DNA of 64,000 nt from Nitrososphaeria archaeon. GTDB taxonomy: Archaea; Thermoproteota; Nitrososphaeria; Nitrososphaerales; JAAOZN01. Below are positions 1 through 8,018 of the stretch, one piece after another (positions within the stretch are counted from its first letter, which is position 1; every line of letters starts with the position of its first letter). A model generated the notes under the pieces. It searched no databases and had not been told where the DNA came from. It saw only the letters and a program-made list of their open reading frames with translations. The stretch spans positions 248,001 through 312,000 of the forward strand of contig JARVJZ010000001.1 of NCBI GenBank assembly GCA_029775855.1, written 5' to 3'. Position numbers and translations under genes: made by a program.

Positions 1-439
1 TTGTAATCTTTCTAATAGCAAAGGCAGCATCATCGCTGATTCGAAACTCTAAGCCGCTATACAAACCTTCAGTAGCTTCTCTAACGCAGACAAACTCAAC
101 CGGACCTAACGGCCCCTCCGCACTCTTGAATGTCTTGATCGGTCTTATGTTTGCGTAGAGTTTGAACCTCTGCCTTATGCTTACAGCTACGCTTCTAGGC
201 GTATTTGGGTCTGGAGGTGTTGTAGTAGGGCCTTTAAAGCAAGCATCTGAGCTTTCAAGTATAGCCCAAGTTTCTTTAGGTATGAATGAGTCTCCGCCGT
301 GCTTCTGCCACCACTCAAGCCCAGCATCACAAACATTCATCTCAACTTTAGCCTCGACAGCTTTAAGCACCTTTATCATGCAGTCTACTAACTCTGGTCC
401 AATTCCGTCTCCTCTGATTAAAGCGACCTTCTTAACCAT
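1..439 (-). CDS. Isocitrate/isopropylmalate dehydrogenase family protein (C-terminal part beyond left edge)
   Basis: This beta-decarboxylating dehydrogenase oxidises a 2-hydroxy acid with NAD(P). About 146 N-terminal residues lie in the window. The N-terminus shows the family motif IRGDGIGPEL. The substrate-binding stretch reads VSIRQRFKLYANIRPIKTF, which resembles NAD-type isocitrate dehydrogenases more than LeuB, and TEGLYSG follows. The ATG at 437-439 is the clear start. The gene begins 18 nt after the acylphosphatase stop on the same strand, so the two are probably cotranscribed. The exact substrate (isocitrate, isopropylmalate or homoisocitrate) cannot be fixed without the missing C-terminus. 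Confidence 0.85.
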   Translation of the reverse strand, partial: MVKKVALIRGDGIGPELVDCMIKVLKAVEAKVEMNVCDAGLEWWQKHGGDSFIPKETWAILESSDACFKGPTTTPPDPNTPRSVAVSIRQRFKLYANIRPIKTFKSAEGPLGPVEFVCVREATEGLYSGLEFRISDDAAFAIRKIT

Positions 440-457
440 CGACTCTCTTCTACCTTG

Positions 458-736
458 CTAATATCTTATCGCAAACTCTTTAAACTCACCTTTATATTCT
501 TCTCTATTGACTTCTACCGACTCTACTTCAGCCCCTATTGGTCCACGCTTACACCACTCTACAAATTTACTGAGATTCTCCTCTTCCCCCTCAACCACAG
601 CCTCAACACGCCCATCGCTAAGATTTCTTACCCACCCCGTTAAGGAAAGAGACTCAGCGATTCTTTTCGCTGTAGACCTGTAGAAGACGCCTTGAACATA
701 ACCCGAGATGTATATGTGAAGCCTACTTTTTGCCAA
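458..736 (-). CDS. acyP: Acylphosphatase
   Basis: Small cytoplasmic enzyme that hydrolyses the carboxyl-phosphate bond of acylphosphates. At 92 residues it has the normal family length. The phosphate-binding signature GYVQGVFYR supplies the catalytic Arg (about residue 20), and GWVRNLSDGRVEAVVEG contains the catalytic Asn (about residue 38). It ends 18 nt before the isocitrate dehydrogenase-like gene, which suggests a two-gene unit. Confidence is high because both catalytic residues and the whole ferredoxin-like fold length are present. Confidence 0.95.
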   Translation of the reverse strand: MAKSRLHIYISGYVQGVFYRSTAKRIAESLSLTGWVRNLSDGRVEAVVEGEEENLSKFVEWCKRGPIGAEVESVEVNREEYKGEFKEFAIRY

Positions 737-814
737 ACTACTAGCCCTAAAACTGAGGGCAAATTTAAGCAGAGCTGCTTAATCTATAAATAATTTGAAT
801 GTGTCTAAAATAAT

Positions 815-1120
815 ATGGCTTACAATATGGGTGAACAAGTAAGCGTGGAAGATGTAGAAGACGCGCTGGCTACCATTGTTGACCCAGAGATTGGACTTCC
901 TATCCTAGAGTTGAAGATGGTGGATAAAATATTGATAGAAGGGGGCGACGTTTCAATAGACTTTCATCTAACAGCACCCCTCTGCCCACCGTTCTTCGCC
1001 CTTAAGATAGCTACAGACATAAAAGAAGCTGTATCAAAGATAAAAGGTGTAAAATCGGTCAAGGTTAACCTCAAACAACACTACTTAGCTGACATGATAA
1101 ACAAAGAAGTCAACAAATAA
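815..1120 (+). CDS. MIP18/DUF59 family metal-sulfur cluster assembly protein
   Basis: A 101-residue DUF59-domain protein of the SufT/PaaD/MIP18 group, thought to help iron-sulfur cluster assembly or delivery in the cytoplasm. The signature ALATIVDPEIGLPILELKMV opens the domain. LTAPLCPPFFALKIATDIKEAV holds the conserved Cys followed by the amphipathic helix. A TATA-like sequence (tctataaataat, near 782-793) lies about 25-30 nt before the ATG at 815, which fits leaderless translation. A second ATG at residue 5 is possible. The F420 oxidoreductase gene follows closely on the same strand. Confidence 0.88.
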   Translation: MAYNMGEQVSVEDVEDALATIVDPEIGLPILELKMVDKILIEGGDVSIDFHLTAPLCPPFFALKIATDIKEAVSKIKGVKSVKVNLKQHYLADMINKEVNK

Positions 1121-1150
1121 CAATAGGAAAAATTGAAATACGGTAATATT

Positions 1151-1885
1151 ATGTCTAGCACTGTGATTAAAGATATAAAGATAGCTGTAATCGGCGGCGC
1201 TGGGTTAGAAGGTAGAGCAATAGCATCAGAACTTGCAGCATCAGGATATGAAGTCTATATAGGCTCCAGAAACCTCTTTAGAGCACAAGAAGCAGCCCAA
1301 AAGATCGCAAAGACACGAGGTCTAAATGAGGAAAGAGTTATAGGAGCAACAAATGTAGAAGCCGCTAAAGCAGCCGATCTCGTGTTTCTAACAATACCAT
1401 ATGAAGCACTTAAAGACACGCTAGACCAACTTGCACAACATCTTATCGATAAACACATCGTCGATGTTATAGTTCCTTATAAACTCCGCTCACCCATGCT
1501 TCTTAATACAAGGCAGCTCGATAGGTATAGAAGCCACTTTGGCCCAGGGAAGAGCCCCTCAGTCACAGAAGAGATCTATCTATATCTACAAGAGGCTACT
1601 CAGCGTAGACCACACATTACAGCAGCACTTAAGACGCTCTCCTATAAGACGCTTGCTCTAAGCAAGAACATGAAGGAACCTATCCTAACTTGGGGTTACA
1701 ATTCAGAAGACATGCAGATTCTACTAAGCATCTTAAGGCAAGTCTTCCCAAACGCTGAATTAGTTGAAGTGCCTCAGATGTATTGGAGATCAGTAGAAGG
1801 GGTCTGTGAACTCATAAGATTCTTGACGCTGCAAGGCGTGAAGATAGAAGCATTAAACTTCTCGTATAGCCAAAGTAAGCAGTAA
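1151..1885 (+). CDS. NADPH-dependent F420 reductase-like protein (Npd/FNO family)
   Basis: Members of this family transfer hydride between NADPH and coenzyme F420. The N-terminal Rossmann motif is IAVIGGAGLEGRAIASELAASG, followed by VYIGSRN, the NADP-phosphate recognition region. AADLVFLTIPYEALKDTL is the usual second half of the fold. The C-terminal part (from about residue 120) is longer and more divergent than in methanogen FNO enzymes, so the electron carrier is inferred. The ATG at 1151 fits the family start better than a TTG at 1133. Other F420-type enzymes in the window (Mtd, LLM) support the assignment. Confidence 0.75.
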   Translation: MSSTVIKDIKIAVIGGAGLEGRAIASELAASGYEVYIGSRNLFRAQEAAQKIAKTRGLNEERVIGATNVEAAKAADLVFLTIPYEALKDTLDQLAQHLIDKHIVDVIVPYKLRSPMLLNTRQLDRYRSHFGPGKSPSVTEEIYLYLQEATQRRPHITAALKTLSYKTLALSKNMKEPILTWGYNSEDMQILLSILRQVFPNAELVEVPQMYWRSVEGVCELIRFLTLQGVKIEALNFSYSQSKQ

Positions 1886-1890
1886 AATAC

Positions 1891-1897
1891 TTTATAA
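1891..1897 (+). promoter_or_regulatory. TATA-like box for small membrane zinc-ribbon gene
   Basis: TTTATAA lies 26-32 nt before the ATG at 1923, the spacing expected for a leaderless archaeal transcript. It supports ATG 1923 over the upstream TTG at 1911. Confidence 0.45.
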
Positions 1898-1922
1898 CCC
1901 ACGCTTTAAGTTGTATCTGGGG

Positions 1923-2225
1923 ATGCATACAACTAAGAGCACACCATTCACTGGGCTGGTATTAATCATCCTTTCAATAATAACGTTAAAGCTGGATGCA
2001 CCCTTATTTGCAGCGACTTCATTTCTTATGGTTATATTAGGGCTCATCCTTATACTTCTACCAGATCTAAAAGGGGTAAAGATGAAGCCTCGACAATACT
2101 CACTTAGAGAACCTTCAACCTCCACAACTTCAGCAAATGAATGGACAGACAAATGTGTAATCTGCGGTAAGCCTGTGCCGCCTGATGTAGCGTACTGCGA
2201 TGAATGCTCTAAGAAAAGAGGTTAA
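1923..2225 (+). CDS. Small membrane protein with C-terminal zinc ribbon
   Basis: Hypothetical protein of about 100 residues with no recognised enzymatic domain. The N-terminal half holds two hydrophobic segments (roughly residues 9-24 and 29-50), predicted to form a membrane hairpin. A short linker leads to a C-terminal zinc ribbon with CVICGK and CDECSK as the two CxxC knuckles, as in DUF2116-like archaeal proteins. The zinc knuckle would face the cytoplasm if both termini are inside. Start ATG 1923 is preferred because of a correctly spaced TATA box. Function is unknown. Confidence 0.7.
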   Translation: MHTTKSTPFTGLVLIILSIITLKLDAPLFAATSFLMVILGLILILLPDLKGVKMKPRQYSLREPSTSTTSANEWTDKCVICGKPVPPDVAYCDECSKKRG

Positions 2226-2234
2226 AGCGCTCTG

Positions 2235-2360
2235 CTACCACTTTCTTCTATCGCCTTCAAGTAGACCCTTACCAATATGAACTTGGTCAATATGCTTTGA
2301 GAGGGCAGCCTTATCTGGGAAGACAGAGTCACAATATGGACATCTTACACCTTCAACCAT
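2235..2360 (-). CDS. Tiny C2H2 zinc-finger protein
   Basis: A protein of about 41 residues consisting almost entirely of one classical C2H2 finger: CPYCDSVF, then AALSKHIDQVH. Small single-finger proteins like this are common in archaea and are usually assumed to bind nucleic acid. The start MVEGVRCPYC at 2358-2360 is chosen because a TATA-like sequence (2382-2396) lies at leaderless spacing and because a longer start would overlap endA. Specific function is unknown. Confidence 0.7.
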   Translation of the reverse strand: MVEGVRCPYCDSVFPDKAALSKHIDQVHIGKGLLEGDRRKW

Positions 2361-2381
2361 ATGCTCTACACCAACACAAGT

Positions 2382-2396
2382 AGTAAATATATAGTT
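2382..2396 (-). promoter_or_regulatory. TATA-like box for C2H2 zinc-finger gene
   Basis: On the minus strand the sequence reads AACTATATATTTACT. It lies 22-36 nt before the ATG at 2360, the normal place for TBP binding ahead of a leaderless mRNA. Confidence 0.4.
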
Positions 2397-2410
2397 AGAT
2401 AGATAAACAT

Positions 2411-2968
2411 TTAAGCCCTCCACCAATCAAAAGTGATAAACTCAACACGCTTTTGAACCACATCCGCAACAGCCAAGATGAACTGCTTCCTCACAGTAGT
2501 AGCTAACCTACCTGATAGAATAATTCTGGTAGCAGTGAGATCTTGGGAAGGTTTGACGACTTCAACAAGATAAGGTGCGTGGTCTATTCCGGGACCATGC
2601 TCATAGACTGCAAAATCACAACCAAACTTGATTCCAGGGCTTACAACTAACCCCGCATCTCTAAGATTTCTATACACCAGATACTTCTCTGGGAATTCAA
2701 TGTACTCAGACTCACAGATCTTCTTTAACATCTTTATACCAACCTTACTATGTAAAGGAGATCGCCTTATTGTAATCCTACCGCGCTCCAAAAGATAGTA
2801 TCCCTCTATTAAATCGAGAACCAAAGGTGCGTTGAATTCAGCGTTTTTAGGCTTAGGTATACCTAACGGCTTACCGTAGAAGCCTTCTTTAAAAAGGGAC
2901 CTTGCATCCTCAATGCTCCAGATGATTATTCTGTTTCCGACAAGCTCTGCGGGTATAGCAGCGCTCAA
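2411..2968 (-). CDS. endA: tRNA-splicing endonuclease EndA
   Basis: Cuts both exon-intron borders of precursor tRNAs at bulge-helix-bulge motifs. The 185-residue length is that of the single-domain archaeal enzyme. The catalytic triad is visible: Tyr122 in FAVYEHGPG, His130 in IDHAPYLV and Lys161 in TTVRKQFILAV. The family motif KFGCDFAVY precedes Tyr122. The GPG insertion after the tyrosine resembles crenarchaeal EndA subunits, which work with a second subunit and accept relaxed motifs. No second subunit is in this window. Translation starts at TTG 2966-2968, 11 nt after the PhoU-like gene. The enzyme is directly relevant to the three-intron tRNA at 8791-8926. Confidence 0.93.
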   Translation of the reverse strand: MSAAIPAELVGNRIIIWSIEDARSLFKEGFYGKPLGIPKPKNAEFNAPLVLDLIEGYYLLERGRITIRRSPLHSKVGIKMLKKICESEYIEFPEKYLVYRNLRDAGLVVSPGIKFGCDFAVYEHGPGIDHAPYLVEVVKPSQDLTATRIILSGRLATTVRKQFILAVADVVQKRVEFITFDWWRA

Positions 2969-2979
2969 TCTAAATTACC

Positions 2980-3633
2980 TTATAGGCTGAGGGCTATTAC
3001 TGTTACTGAATCAGCAGCTTTGAGGCATTGATCTGCCATGCTCTCGACTCTTTCAATTATGTCCTTCAAGACAAGCACCTCTTTTAACGAGTCTAACTCG
3101 TTCAGCAACCTTAAGGTAAGCGCCCTATATTGGTCATCAACTTGCCTCTCGATCTTCTGAATGCTGTTAGTGAGCTCTAACACCATACTTGGGTTTATAG
3201 TCAATGCTCTCACAACCTCGTTGAGCCGGTGTATCATCTCAACCGCCAAGTCAATCACCGAACCGAGATCCTTCAACATAGTAGTCTTCTTAAAGTCCTT
3301 AAGCTTGAAGCCAGCCAACCTAAAGGCAGCGCTAGATATGTAGCTAGAAATTTCCTCAATATCATAAGCCGCGCGTAAAACATCCTCCCGATTTATTACC
3401 ATAGGTCCGAGTTCCGCAAGCTCCCTAGTCAGCATCCGTCTTAGATTCTCTACATCATCCTCCGCCTTCATAATCTTCTCAACAGATGCGTTAAGCGTTT
3501 GCTGGTCGTTAGAGACAACCGCCGGAAAGGTTTCAGAAAGTTCTCTAGCAGCGTCAAGCACACGCCTAGTCTCATCTTGGAGAATAGAGAGCGTCTTTCT
3601 CCTTGCTTGAAGTTCTGTACCACCGCTGAACAT
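2980..3633 (-). CDS. PhoU/DUF47-like helical protein
   Basis: A 217-residue, almost wholly helical protein of the DUF47 (PhoU-like) family, which is often linked to phosphate transporters of the Pit type. Motifs typical of the family are DDVENLRRMLTREL in the first three-helix bundle and ERVESMADQCLKAADSV near the C-terminus, with the acidic patches that bind metal in PhoU. It is encoded 11 nt upstream of endA on the same strand and is probably cotranscribed. No phosphate transporter gene is adjacent here, so its partner is unknown. Confidence 0.8.
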   Translation of the reverse strand: MFSGGTELQARRKTLSILQDETRRVLDAARELSETFPAVVSNDQQTLNASVEKIMKAEDDVENLRRMLTRELAELGPMVINREDVLRAAYDIEEISSYISSAAFRLAGFKLKDFKKTTMLKDLGSVIDLAVEMIHRLNEVVRALTINPSMVLELTNSIQKIERQVDDQYRALTLRLLNELDSLKEVLVLKDIIERVESMADQCLKAADSVTVIALSL

Positions 3634-3700
3634 AGATTTCCAATAAATGTCGGGACAGTTTATTAATAATTTTTACTATCGCCTTATCTAACCGGCTTCC

Positions 3701-4744
3701 TTAACCTGATGCAAATAAGTGCTCTCTACGCTTTAGCCACTCCATCTGCTCTGGTGTAAGCTTATCTTCTACAACAGGGTTCCTCAAGATGCCTATATTC
3801 TCGATCTCTGCTTCAACAACGTCGCCTGGCTTAAGCCAGTAGGGCGTGGGGTCGGGTGTTCTGAACGCAGCAACACCAGACACGGTTCCTGTGGTGATTA
3901 TGTCGCCAGGCTCAAGGGTCATCACAGACCAGTGTGAAACTATCTCATTTATCTTGACAGATAGGTGGTTGGTGTTTGAAACTTGCCTCGGATCGCCGTT
4001 TACTCTAAGCTCTATTTTGAGGTTGTGCACATCTCCAATAGCCTCTTTAAGTGTTATACACGGCCCCAAGGGTGCAAATGTGTCTAGGTTCTTACCTAGG
4101 TTCAATAGACCGTTCTTCATCTCGTTGCGCTGGATATCTCTTGCAGTAATATCGTTAAAGACGGTGAAGCCTGCTATGTGATCCCAAGCCTTATTCTCAG
4201 TGATATATCTACCGCCCTTTCCTATAACTATAGCCATCTCTATTTCGTGATCAAGCTTCTTTGTCAACTTAGGGTAGATAATAGGCTCATCTGGACCTAT
4301 TATGGCTGAAGGAGCCTTAAGAAAGGATATCCAAGGCGGTATAGGAAACTCCCAGCCAGCCTGACCTCCCTCCTTGGCATGCTCCCTAAAATTGCCAGCT
4401 GTGTGGATAATTTTCCCAGGTCTTATAGGTGCTTTAATCTTAACAGTAGATAAATCAAAGACCATTGGCTCGTCGCAAGGTCCGCATACCTGCTGACCTT
4501 TATTCAGCTTTTCAGCAACATAGCTCCCCGCTTCCTTCACAGCGTTCAGAGAGCGTTCTCCGCCACGTAGCATACTCAGCATACATGGCGGTACAATTGT
4601 CGAAGCTAACAGATATGGTTGTGTTTCACCACGATCTCTTAAAAGCTTTGCATAAGCTAGTGTAAGGTCAACAACTTTATTATCATACAGAAAGCCTATT
4701 CGCTCTTGCTTATAGTATGGTTCTACAAAGGTAACAAGCTTCAT
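3701..4744 (-). CDS. Fumarylacetoacetate hydrolase family protein
   Basis: Metal-dependent enzyme of the FAH superfamily, which cleaves or hydrates 2-oxo acids made in aromatic or sugar acid breakdown. The C-terminal catalytic domain has the metal ligands in LDHEIEMAIVIGKGGRYI (two Glu) and in GFTVFNDITARDIQ (Asp). GDIITTGTVSGV is the family's C-terminal loop. An N-terminal domain of about 110 residues precedes it. ATG 4744 (MKLVTF) is preferred over GTG 4753 because AAGGTG lies 8 nt before it. It is the last of four minus-strand genes (M20-like, SDR, cyclase upstream) that look like a degradation set. Substrate unknown. Confidence 0.88.
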   Translation of the reverse strand: MKLVTFVEPYYKQERIGFLYDNKVVDLTLAYAKLLRDRGETQPYLLASTIVPPCMLSMLRGGERSLNAVKEAGSYVAEKLNKGQQVCGPCDEPMVFDLSTVKIKAPIRPGKIIHTAGNFREHAKEGGQAGWEFPIPPWISFLKAPSAIIGPDEPIIYPKLTKKLDHEIEMAIVIGKGGRYITENKAWDHIAGFTVFNDITARDIQRNEMKNGLLNLGKNLDTFAPLGPCITLKEAIGDVHNLKIELRVNGDPRQVSNTNHLSVKINEIVSHWSVMTLEPGDIITTGTVSGVAAFRTPDPTPYWLKPGDVVEAEIENIGILRNPVVEDKLTPEQMEWLKRREHLFASG

Positions 4745-4807
4745 ACTCCACACACCTTATACCTTCAACAACTATTATTTAATAATCTTTATGTAAAAAG
4801 ATTGTGG

Positions 4808-4828
4808 ATGAGCCTTTGATAGGCTCAT
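4808..4828 (-). terminator. Hairpin terminator overlapping the stop codon of the M20-like gene
   Basis: Perfect 8-bp inverted repeat ATGAGCCT / AGGCTCAT with a 5-nt loop. On the minus strand it is followed by ACAATCTTTTTAC, a U run. It includes the TGA stop of the M20-like gene at 4825-4827. Confidence 0.6.
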
Positions 4829-6138
4829 CTGAATAGGTCTGGTCTCACCTCTTCCCTAGTCTTGCTGCACACATCTAGCGCAACTAGTGTGTAGACTTTT
4901 GTGCAGTCATAGAGGTCTTGTACGCTGATATATTCTCTATCTCGATCTGAGAGTGTAAGCCCCTTGATCTTTCTGCCGCCTGAAGGGCCGTAGTTGACCG
5001 CTCTAGCACCTACTGAGTTCAGTGGTGGGGCGTTGGAGTACCAAAGCTCGTATATTATTTCTGGCTCAGAGCCTAGGACCTTTTTGTGATTCTCTTTTAT
5101 TGACTTCACGATATATTCGTCTTCACTTATCTCTGTGGGTGGATTAGAGCAGAAGGGTGTTAACTCAAGCTTAAGGGTTGGATCCTCTGTGTTCAATTCG
5201 TGTATAACCTTCTCGAGCTGAGCCTTTACGTGGAGAGGGGTCATTCCAGGAGGATACCTAATGTCAAGGTAAATGCTTACTGAGTCGGGTGTCCTAGAGC
5301 TCTTCCAAGGTCTACCACCTTGTATCGAGGCTATGTTGACGATTCCACGATACCCCTTGTAGACGGTCTTCGCTTCAAACTCCTTCTTCCACTGGCTTAG
5401 CCTCTGGATCACTTTGGGTATCTGCTCGATCTTATTAGGCACATCTCTAGACCAAGCGGTGTGCACAACAGTGCCTCCTGTTGCTGTGATCTTAGCCCAA
5501 AATGAGCCGAAGTGTCCAATCATAAGCTTAAGACCTGTAGGTTCACCTAATATGGCGAAGTCTGGTACTATACCGTGTGTGGCTGCGTACGCTGCGCCAT
5601 AGCCGTAGCCTCGGTAGAACTTTCCTGTGTATTCGTCCACCTGTGAAGCCTCTATTTCGCCGACTGTTGCTGTAAGCATGATGTCGCCTTTTAGCTTCAC
5701 TCCAGATTCAACTATGGCTTTCACCGCGCCTAAGTAGGCTGCGTGTGCACCCTTCATGTTAAAGCTTCCTGCTCCAAAGATCCATTCTTCACCTTGGACT
5801 GTTGCTACTCTCCCTATGTCTGCGGTTGTTGCGCCTCTCATCCAAGGCTCTTTGCCTGTGAAGGAGACATCCAAGTGCCCATCAAACTGTAAAGTAGGTC
5901 CTCCGCCGGTACCTCTAAGTATGCCTATAACGTTGGTTCTACCTTCTTCAACTTCCTGCTTGATTACTTGAAGCCCGAGGTCAAGGTATCTGTTTTCCAT
6001 GTAGGCAGCCATCTCAGCTTCTGAGCCTGTTGGGCTCATGATACGCACCATCTCAACGACCCACTTCTTGAGTTCCTCGCGGTCGATCTTACTTAACACC
6101 GCGTTCACATCTATAGTACTCGACAACCTCTTCACCAA
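4825..6138 (-). CDS. M20 family amidohydrolase/peptidase homologue with altered metal site
   Basis: A 437-residue homologue of acetylornithine deacetylase, DapE and carboxypeptidase G2. The first metal ligand motif is normal (FDGHLDVS), and LGEPTGLKLMIGHFG is the usual later motif. The bridging-Asp motif, normally DMKG, reads FNMKGAHAA. The acidic pair motif reads VGEIEAS instead of DEE. The dimerisation domain is present in the middle (ITATGGTVVHT), so the fold looks complete. Either the enzyme uses an unusual metal centre or it has a different role. It lies between the SDR and FAH genes with about 70-100 nt gaps and its own terminator. Confidence 0.8.
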   Translation of the reverse strand: MVKRLSSTIDVNAVLSKIDREELKKWVVEMVRIMSPTGSEAEMAAYMENRYLDLGLQVIKQEVEEGRTNVIGILRGTGGGPTLQFDGHLDVSFTGKEPWMRGATTADIGRVATVQGEEWIFGAGSFNMKGAHAAYLGAVKAIVESGVKLKGDIMLTATVGEIEASQVDEYTGKFYRGYGYGAAYAATHGIVPDFAILGEPTGLKLMIGHFGSFWAKITATGGTVVHTAWSRDVPNKIEQIPKVIQRLSQWKKEFEAKTVYKGYRGIVNIASIQGGRPWKSSRTPDSVSIYLDIRYPPGMTPLHVKAQLEKVIHELNTEDPTLKLELTPFCSNPPTEISEDEYIVKSIKENHKKVLGSEPEIIYELWYSNAPPLNSVGARAVNYGPSGGRKIKGLTLSDRDREYISVQDLYDCTKVYTLVALDVCSKTREEVRPDLFR

Positions 6139-6211
6139 TTGGTTAGCATCACAACTAATATTTAAGACTGTCCGATTTGTGAAAAGCCGTCAAGTGAAAA
6201 ATAAGTGGGAA

Positions 6212-6234
6212 GGCGTGAATACTTTATCCACGCC
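6212..6234 (-). terminator. Hairpin terminator downstream of the SDR gene
   Basis: Arms GGCGTG and CACGCC (6212-6217, 6229-6234) with an 11-nt loop. On the minus strand the hairpin is followed by CACTTATTTTTCAC, a U-rich tract. It lies just after the SDR stop codon and ahead of the M20-like gene. Confidence 0.55.
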
Positions 6235-6240
6235 TATCGT

Positions 6241-7086
6241 TTATGCACCTGGCATGCTGAAGCCGCCGTCACATATTACAAGGTTTCCAGTCATGTGGAA
6301 TGAGTCTTGTGAGGCAAGGAACATAACGATGTGAACTATGTTTTCTGGTTTGCCTATGCTTCTAAGCGGCGTGTGGTCTATTATCCACTTTTTACGTTGT
6401 GGTGTCCAATCCTTTCTAGCTCTAAGTGATTCGGTATCCATATATCCAGGGCCGATTGCGTTTACTCTAACGAAGGGTGCAAGTGCTAGAGCATAGGATT
6501 TTGTGATTCCTAATACACCGTATTTTGCTGCAGCGTATTCGGGAGCTCTTGGACTTCCTGTTACGATTACGTTGGAGCAGACGTTGACTATTGTGCCGCT
6601 TTTTTGTAGATCAAGCATTCGGCTTCCGAATTCGTGTGTGCAGAGTAGTGTTCCTTTGACGTCTAGTCTAAGTGTCTCATCTATAATCTCTTCATTTAGG
6701 TCTCGCCAAGACATCTTAGTAGCCGCTGTTTCTCCAGCGTTGTTTATCAGTACATCGCACCTACCAAATTCCTGCCAAACTTTGTCAGCCATAGCTTTGA
6801 CTTGGTCGTATTTTGACACGTCTGCTTGAACCGCGATTGCTTTTCTGCCTTTCGCCTGAATCTCCTTCACAACGTTATTTGCAGCTTCTGCTGATTTAAC
6901 ATAGTTTACGACAACGTGTGCGCCTTCGTCTGCTGCTGTTAAGGCTATTAATCTGCCGAATCCTCTTGACGCACCTGTGACAACTACTATCTGGTCGTAT
7001 AGTCTCTTTCCGGGTGGTGTTGGTCTTCTTACCCAGTCGATTTCTCCTTCTACTTTAACGCTTCCTGGTGCTGTACCCCAGCTCAT
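6241..7086 (-). CDS. Short-chain dehydrogenase/reductase
   Basis: NAD(P)-dependent oxidoreductase of the classical SDR family, 281 residues. The cofactor motif is VVTGASRGFGRL, followed by NNAGE, and the active-site YAAAK holds the Tyr and Lys, with a Ser upstream in VCSNVIVTGS. VNAIGPGYMDT and GNLVICDGGFSMPGA close the fold. The first 27 residues (to RLYDQ) are an extension ahead of the Rossmann fold, longer than usual. A hairpin terminator follows the stop. Its neighbours are a cyclase and an M20-like hydrolase, so it probably oxidises or reduces an intermediate of the same pathway. Substrate unknown. Confidence 0.9.
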   Translation of the reverse strand: MSWGTAPGSVKVEGEIDWVRRPTPPGKRLYDQIVVVTGASRGFGRLIALTAADEGAHVVVNYVKSAEAANNVVKEIQAKGRKAIAVQADVSKYDQVKAMADKVWQEFGRCDVLINNAGETAATKMSWRDLNEEIIDETLRLDVKGTLLCTHEFGSRMLDLQKSGTIVNVCSNVIVTGSPRAPEYAAAKYGVLGITKSYALALAPFVRVNAIGPGYMDTESLRARKDWTPQRKKWIIDHTPLRSIGKPENIVHIVMFLASQDSFHMTGNLVICDGGFSMPGA

Positions 7087-7181
7087 TTTAGATCGGTAGT
7101 TGATAGGCTTATATGTTATTTAAGTTAATCTACATGTTTGAAAAAGGATTAACTTGGAAAAAATAGAGAAGGGGGTCTTTG

Positions 7182-8018
7182 TTAAGCTAGGGCTATAGGT
7201 CTGATTAGAGAGGCTTCTCCGCCTTTGATCTTTAGGGGTAGTACTATTACTGTTGAGACGTATTGCTTGTCTTTCGCGAGCGCCTCTAGGTTAAGGCTCT
7301 TCATTACATATATGCCGTTGTCTGAGAGGAAGATGTTGTGGCATTCGAAGGGCTTGGGGACACCTATAGCAAGGTTGTCTATGCCGAAGAGCCTAATCTT
7401 CTTGGCTGCCAGCCACCTCGCCCCGTCAGCACCCAAACCAGCGAATTTATGTAGATAGGCGTCAGCATCGGTCTGGAAGTATCTTGAATAGCCTGTTCTA
7501 ACTAGAACGCAGTCGCCTTCTTTGATCTCTACGCCTTCTTTCTTCGCAGCGCCATCCAAGTCCTCGGGTCTTATTTCATACCTCTCGGGCAATATGTCAA
7601 GACCTTTGTATGCTGGTATGTCAAGGAGTACGCCTCTTAAGACGAGTGGTGGAACCTTCTCCATGCTGTGTAATGGCTCAGGCAGATTAACGTAGCCTTT
7701 ATCTTGCTGATAAGGTGTTATGTCGTGCCCCAGAACCTTTAGATTTCTTGACATGTGTATTGGCACATCGAAGTGTGTGCCTGCGTGCATAGATGTGACG
7801 ATGAGGCTTATGGAGTCAGCGAATCCTGGTGCGATCTCTTTGAATAGTTCTTTTGTGTGCTCGTGGTAGCGGTAGAGGAAGAAGAGGAAGGGTGGGTCAG
7901 CTGGGTGAACTGGCATACCCCACCAATATGGCTGACCTAGATCATACACCTTGGCTTTGCTAATCACATCCCATAACGCTTGACCAGACAATTCAAGCAC
8001 CGTATAGTGAAAGTTCAA
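7182..8018 (-). CDS. Cyclase family (kynurenine formamidase-like) hydrolase
   Basis: A 278-residue member of the cyclase/KynB family of metal-dependent hydrolases. The metal signature HAGTHFDVPIHM is intact (HxGTHxDxPxH). GHDITP and VLVRTGYSRYF are other family blocks. Translation begins at TTG 8016-8018. The family opens cyclic amides or hydrolyses formamides, isatin and related compounds. As the first gene of the minus-strand set ending in an FAH-family protein, it may act in aromatic or heterocycle breakdown. That role is inferred from context only. Confidence 0.87.
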   Translation of the reverse strand: MNFHYTVLELSGQALWDVISKAKVYDLGQPYWWGMPVHPADPPFLFFLYRYHEHTKELFKEIAPGFADSISLIVTSMHAGTHFDVPIHMSRNLKVLGHDITPYQQDKGYVNLPEPLHSMEKVPPLVLRGVLLDIPAYKGLDILPERYEIRPEDLDGAAKKEGVEIKEGDCVLVRTGYSRYFQTDADAYLHKFAGLGADGARWLAAKKIRLFGIDNLAIGVPKPFECHNIFLSDNGIYVMKSLNLEALAKDKQYVSTVIVLPLKIKGGEASLIRPIALA

